A stretch of 8,284 nt of DNA, taken from assembly GCA_019348575.1 (NCBI GenBank), contig JAHWJE010000046.1:1-8284 (forward strand), read 5' to 3'. The position numbers were made by a program, and so were the translations under genes. The notes below the pieces were generated by a model. The model searched no databases. It saw only the letters and a list, made by a program, of their open reading frames with translations, and was not told where the DNA came from. Source of the stretch: Actinomycetota bacterium (GTDB lineage: Bacteria; Actinomycetota; Thermoleophilia; Solirubrobacterales; Solirubrobacteraceae). Position 1 is the stretch's first letter. Every line of letters begins with the position of its first letter. Shown here piece after piece: positions 6,249 through 8,284 of this stretch.

Positions 6249-6473
6249 TCAGCCGCCGGCGATCGGCAGTCGCAGGATCACGAGGTCGGCGTTCACCGGC
6301 AGCTCGCGGACCTGCTCGGCGTGCCCGGGACCGGCGGCGACCATCGCGAGGTAGCCGCGGTCGAGCTCCTCGCGGAAGGCCCTGACCGCCGCCTCGACGG
6401 CGGCCGGATCGTCGGCCGTCCACTCGGCGACCGTCGAGTGACCGGTGTGATCCATGCGGATGAGCTTCGACAC
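6249..6473 (-). CDS. 74-residue protein with C-terminal Gly-Gly, unknown function
   Basis: A small soluble protein of 74 residues. The start is GTG at 6473, fixed by AAGGAGG (6485-6479) with a 5-base spacer; an in-frame codon further up (6524) lacks one. By eye the order is strand (KLIRMD, 3-8), strand (STVAEW, 13-18), helix (DPAAVEAAVRAFREELDRG, 22-40), strand (YLAMVA), strand (EQVRELP) and strand (LVILRLPIAGG, 64-74). That order and length, and the free C-terminal RLPIAGG, resemble beta-grasp sulfur carriers and ubiquitin-like proteins (MoaD and ThiS also end in Gly-Gly). No ThiF/MoeB-like activator or JAB protease is encoded in the window, so this is only a resemblance. It leads the minus-strand run and is followed after 11 bases by the 224-residue membrane protein. 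Confidence 0.8.
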   Translation of the reverse strand: MSKLIRMDHTGHSTVAEWTADDPAAVEAAVRAFREELDRGYLAMVAAGPGHAEQVRELPVNADLVILRLPIAGG

Positions 6474-6659
6474 GCGTGCCTCCTTCGGGGGCGATGGGCG
6501 CAAGTGCAAGAAGATGGTACGCACGCAGCGGGGGCGGGAGGACCGCTGGCGCTAGCGGAGCGACCGCGGGCATCGGCAACCCAAGCTGGCGCAAATGCTT
6601 TCCGAGCGATATGACGCGTAGCTGATCTGGCGGCTCTGCGGGTATTGCGCTGGCGCCCG
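6474..6659. promoter_or_regulatory. Divergent intergenic region, probable promoters on both strands
   Basis: This 186-base gap separates the leftward 74-residue gene from the rightward ligase gene, so it should hold both promoters. For the leftward gene, TACCAT (6519-6514) is a plausible -10 giving a leader of about 34 bases with the strong Shine-Dalgarno, but no good -35 precedes it. For the rightward gene, GGGTAT (6640-6645) resembles a SigB-type -10 14 bases before the ATG, but the GTTT-like -35 is missing. A small inverted repeat (CCGCT 6543-6547 / AGCGG 6554-6558) lies between them. Nothing here is strong. Confidence 0.3.
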
Positions 6660-7772
6660 ATGGACGAACAGCATCACTTCGGCGAACGCGAGCCCTTCTC
6701 GCTGGGACTCGAGCAGGAGCTGTTCGTCGTCGACCGCGCCGACGGACGGCTGCTCAACGCCGCCCCGGCCGTCGTCGAGCAGCTCGGCGAGCTCGAGCGG
6801 GGCAGCGTCAAGAACGAGCTTCACCAAAGTCAGGTCGAGCTCATCACCGGTGTCTGCTCGACGGTCGCCGAGGCCGTCGCCGAGCTGGGCGAGCTGCGCC
6901 GCGCGGTGCTGGCGACGGGCGTCGGCGTGATCGCGTCGGGCACCCACCCGACCGCCGGCGAGGGCGAGTCGGCGATCACCGAGCTGCCGCGCTATCAGCG
7001 CGTCCACCACCTGCTCGGCGACGCCGGCATCACGCCGGTGTCCGCGCTGCACGTCCACGTCGGGATGCCCGACCCTGGCACCGCGATCCGCGTCTTCAAC
7101 GGGCTGCGCCGCTACCTGGCGCTGCTCGAGGCATTGGGCGCGAACTCCCCGTTTCGCCACGGCCGCGACACCTTGCTGGCGTCGTCGCGCGAGCTGACGC
7201 TGCGATCGTGGCCGCGCTCGGGGGTGCCGCGCGTGATGGCCGACCTCGAGGACTTCATCCGCTCGACGGAGGTGCTGTCGCGCGTCGCCGAGGTGCCGGA
7301 CTACACGTTTCACTGGTGGAAGCTGCGACCGCATCCCCGCCTCGGCACCGTCGAGATCCGCGCCTTGGACACGCAGGTCTCGCCGCAGCACACGGCTGCC
7401 CTCGCAGCCTTGGTGCACGCCCTCGCGCGCCACGAGGCCGAGGCCGAGCCGGTCGAGGGGCCGCCCACGGAGATCCTCGACGAGGCGGCGTTCCGCGCTG
7501 GGCGCGCGGGCGTCGGCGCGACGCTGCCCGACGACGAGGGTTGCCTGCGGCCGGTCGCCGAGCTGCTGGAGCAGACCCTCGCGCGCGTGTCGCCGGCCGC
7601 GCGCGAGCTGCGCTGCGAGCGCGAGCTCGACCGGCTCGCCGCGCTGCTGCACGACGGGGGCGGAGCCGGCGTCCAGCGCGCCGCGTACGGCGACGGCGAC
7701 TTCGCGGCGCTGCTCAAGGCGCTCGTCGCCCGCGGCTGCGACGTGCCCGAGCCGGCACGCTGGGCGGCGTGA
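6660..7772 (+). CDS. Carboxylate-amine ligase, GCS2/YbdK family (glutamate-cysteine ligase-like)
   Basis: A 370-residue ATP-dependent ligase of the glutamate-cysteine ligase type 2 fold, near the usual 370-residue length of YbdK. Motifs in order are GLEQELFVVD (16-25, the GxExE metal site), ELHQSQVELITGVC (53-66), IASGTHP (91-97), ALHVHVGM (129-136, His/Gly substrate-metal loop), LLEALGANSPF (155-165), GRDTLLASSR (168-177), then HWWKLRPHPRLGTVEIRALD (218-237). The family joins an amino acid carboxylate to an amine; E. coli YbdK has weak glutamate-cysteine ligase activity, and the true substrate here is unknown. A role in gamma-glutamylcysteine or ergothioneine-type thiol synthesis is possible but not shown. 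I chose the ATG at 6660 because the GEREPFSLGLEQE start then matches the family; an in-frame TTG at 6645 would add 5 residues. Neither has a good Shine-Dalgarno. It is a lone gene converging on the phosphatase gene. Confidence 0.9.
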   Translation: MDEQHHFGEREPFSLGLEQELFVVDRADGRLLNAAPAVVEQLGELERGSVKNELHQSQVELITGVCSTVAEAVAELGELRRAVLATGVGVIASGTHPTAGEGESAITELPRYQRVHHLLGDAGITPVSALHVHVGMPDPGTAIRVFNGLRRYLALLEALGANSPFRHGRDTLLASSRELTLRSWPRSGVPRVMADLEDFIRSTEVLSRVAEVPDYTFHWWKLRPHPRLGTVEIRALDTQVSPQHTAALAALVHALARHEAEAEPVEGPPTEILDEAAFRAGRAGVGATLPDDEGCLRPVAELLEQTLARVSPAARELRCERELDRLAALLHDGGGAGVQRAAYGDGDFAALLKALVARGCDVPEPARWAA

Positions 7773-7804
7773 CGGCGGCCGCGGATCGCGGCAAGCGCTT
7801 CCAA

Positions 7805-7834
7805 CGTCCTCGCGCTCAGTCGATCGCGAGGACG
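7805..7834. terminator. Strong hairpin between convergent ligase and phosphatase genes
   Basis: A perfect 10-bp inverted repeat (CGTCCTCGCG / CGCGAGGACG) encloses a 10-base loop. It lies 32 bases past the ligase stop, and its right arm is inside the last codons of the opposing phosphatase gene, whose TGA (7818-7816) falls in the loop. The position fits a shared bidirectional terminator. No T-run is present on either side. Confidence 0.6.
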
Positions 7835-8284
7835 GCGACCGTCCCGTCGTCTTCGAGTGGTTCGCGCCAGCAATCGGTCACGCCCTGCAGCACCGCCATC
7901 GCGCTGGCGGCGGCGGTCGGGTTCTCGATGCCCGCCAGCGCGCGTCTGATGCCGTCGGTTCCGAAGGTTCCGCCGTCCTCGGTGCGCCGCCCGGTGATGC
8001 CGTCGGTGACCAGGATGACGCGCTGACCAGAGCGCAGCTCGCGCTGCGCGGCCGTGAACGTCGGCTCGTCGTCACCGACTCCGAGCGCGCGGTGTTCGGG
8101 GCTGTCCAGTTGCGTGAGGCTGCCGTCGGTGTCCGCGAGGTAGGCGGGCGGGTGGCCGCAGTTGACCCACGTCAGCGTTTGCGTGGCGGGGCGCCAACGC
8201 GCGACGAGCGCGCTGACGTAGAAGTCCGGGTTGCCCAGGCGCCGGACGGTGTCGTGCATCACGAGCAGCGCCTGCTCGAGGTCG
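7816..8284 (-). CDS. SpoIIE/PP2C-type serine phosphatase, C-terminal part (RsbU-like)
   Basis: These 155 C-terminal residues belong to a PP2C-like phosphatase domain of the SpoIIE/RsbU group. Such enzymes dephosphorylate anti-anti-sigma factors, or act in similar partner switches controlling stress sigma factors. The frame is open through the right edge, so the N-terminus (including the first metal-binding Asp and any PAS, GAF or receiver sensor domain) is outside. Hallmarks are LVARW, VNCGHPPAYL (40-49 of the visible part), the strand RVILVTDGITGRR (88-100, metal Asp94) and EDDGTVAVLAID at the end, with the conserved Asp pair (145-146). The GTG at 8262 is internal, not a start, because an uninterrupted family-like sequence (DLEQALLVMHD) precedes it. 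The stop is TGA at 7816, within a terminator-like hairpin. No sigma or anti-sigma gene is visible in the window. Confidence 0.92.
   Translation of the reverse strand, partial: DLEQALLVMHDTVRRLGNPDFYVSALVARWRPATQTLTWVNCGHPPAYLADTDGSLTQLDSPEHRALGVGDDEPTFTAAQRELRSGQRVILVTDGITGRRTEDGGTFGTDGIRRALAGIENPTAAASAMAVLQGVTDCWREPLEDDGTVAVLAID

Noticed and set aside
5542..6354. A 270-codon plus-strand frame opposite the 224-residue membrane protein gene
   Set aside because: The minus strand has two clean hydrophobic helices, good gene spacing and a strong ribosome site for its leading gene, whereas the plus frame is Arg/Ala/Gln-rich noise.
6474..6524. Longer start at 6524 for the Gly-Gly protein
   Set aside because: The strong AAGGAGG at 6485-6479 would then be inside the coding sequence, and it has ideal spacing to the GTG at 6473.
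6238..6594. N-terminal extension of the 224-residue membrane protein frame up to 6594
   Set aside because: It would overlap the whole 74-residue gene in another frame, is dominated by Arg and Gly, and has no ribosome site. The ATG at 6237, just after the stop of the preceding gene, is more natural.
6552..7652. A 366-codon minus-strand frame opposite the ligase gene
   Set aside because: The plus strand carries the full motif set of the GCS2 family; the minus frame is an antisense shadow.
1..8284. CRISPR arrays, tRNAs, rRNA, insertion sequences or phage attachment sites
   Set aside because: I saw no regularly spaced direct repeats, no tRNA-like cloverleaf, no transposase or integrase motifs and no long terminal inverted repeats. 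The inverted repeats present are short and sit at gene ends.

Overview
This is a very GC-rich window with GTG starts, TAnnnT-type -10 candidates and hairpins lacking U-tracts at gene ends. It encodes a classical menaquinone pathway (menD, menF), a DUF4383 membrane protein and a SpoIIE-type phosphatase. Together these suggest a high-GC actinobacterium, possibly of the Thermoleophilia/Solirubrobacterales type. The taxonomic guess is inference from gene style; the window has no rRNA or other marker.

Layout, left to right. Positions 1-519 (+) hold the C-terminal third of MenD, whose 5' part lies outside the window. A hairpin separates it from a convergent DUF4383 membrane protein gene (615-1046, -) that has its own strong Shine-Dalgarno and a plausible promoter. 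A run of minus-strand genes follows, transcribed from right to left: a 74-residue protein ending in Gly-Gly (6249-6473), a 224-residue two-helix membrane protein (5563-6237), a 60-residue hydrophobic protein (5303-5485), a 98-residue membrane protein with a zinc ribbon (4993-5289), ilvB (3253-4932), ilvN (2686-3243) and menF (1223-2689). Diverging from the top of this run is a carboxylate-amine ligase of the GCS2/YbdK family (6660-7772, +). It converges on the C-terminal part of a SpoIIE/PP2C phosphatase that runs off the right end (7816-8284, -), with a strong hairpin between the two.

How the genes fit together. IlvB and IlvN are the catalytic and ACT regulatory subunits of acetohydroxyacid synthase, the first common step of valine, leucine and isoleucine synthesis. 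The next gene is not ilvC but menF, which overlaps ilvN by a GTGA stop/start. The chorismate-to-isochorismate step of menaquinone synthesis is therefore probably translated together with acetohydroxyacid synthase. MenD, which uses the isochorismate made by MenF, is encoded nearby on the opposite strand. The small membrane and zinc-ribbon genes upstream of ilvB have no function I can assign. The ligase and the phosphatase appear to be separate transcription units.

Most of the window is ordinary metabolism. The least explained parts are the 74-residue Gly-Gly-ending protein with its membrane-protein neighbour, and the coupling of menF to ilvBN. I found no mobile element, CRISPR array, tRNA or rRNA, and no gene-free stretch longer than about 190 bases.
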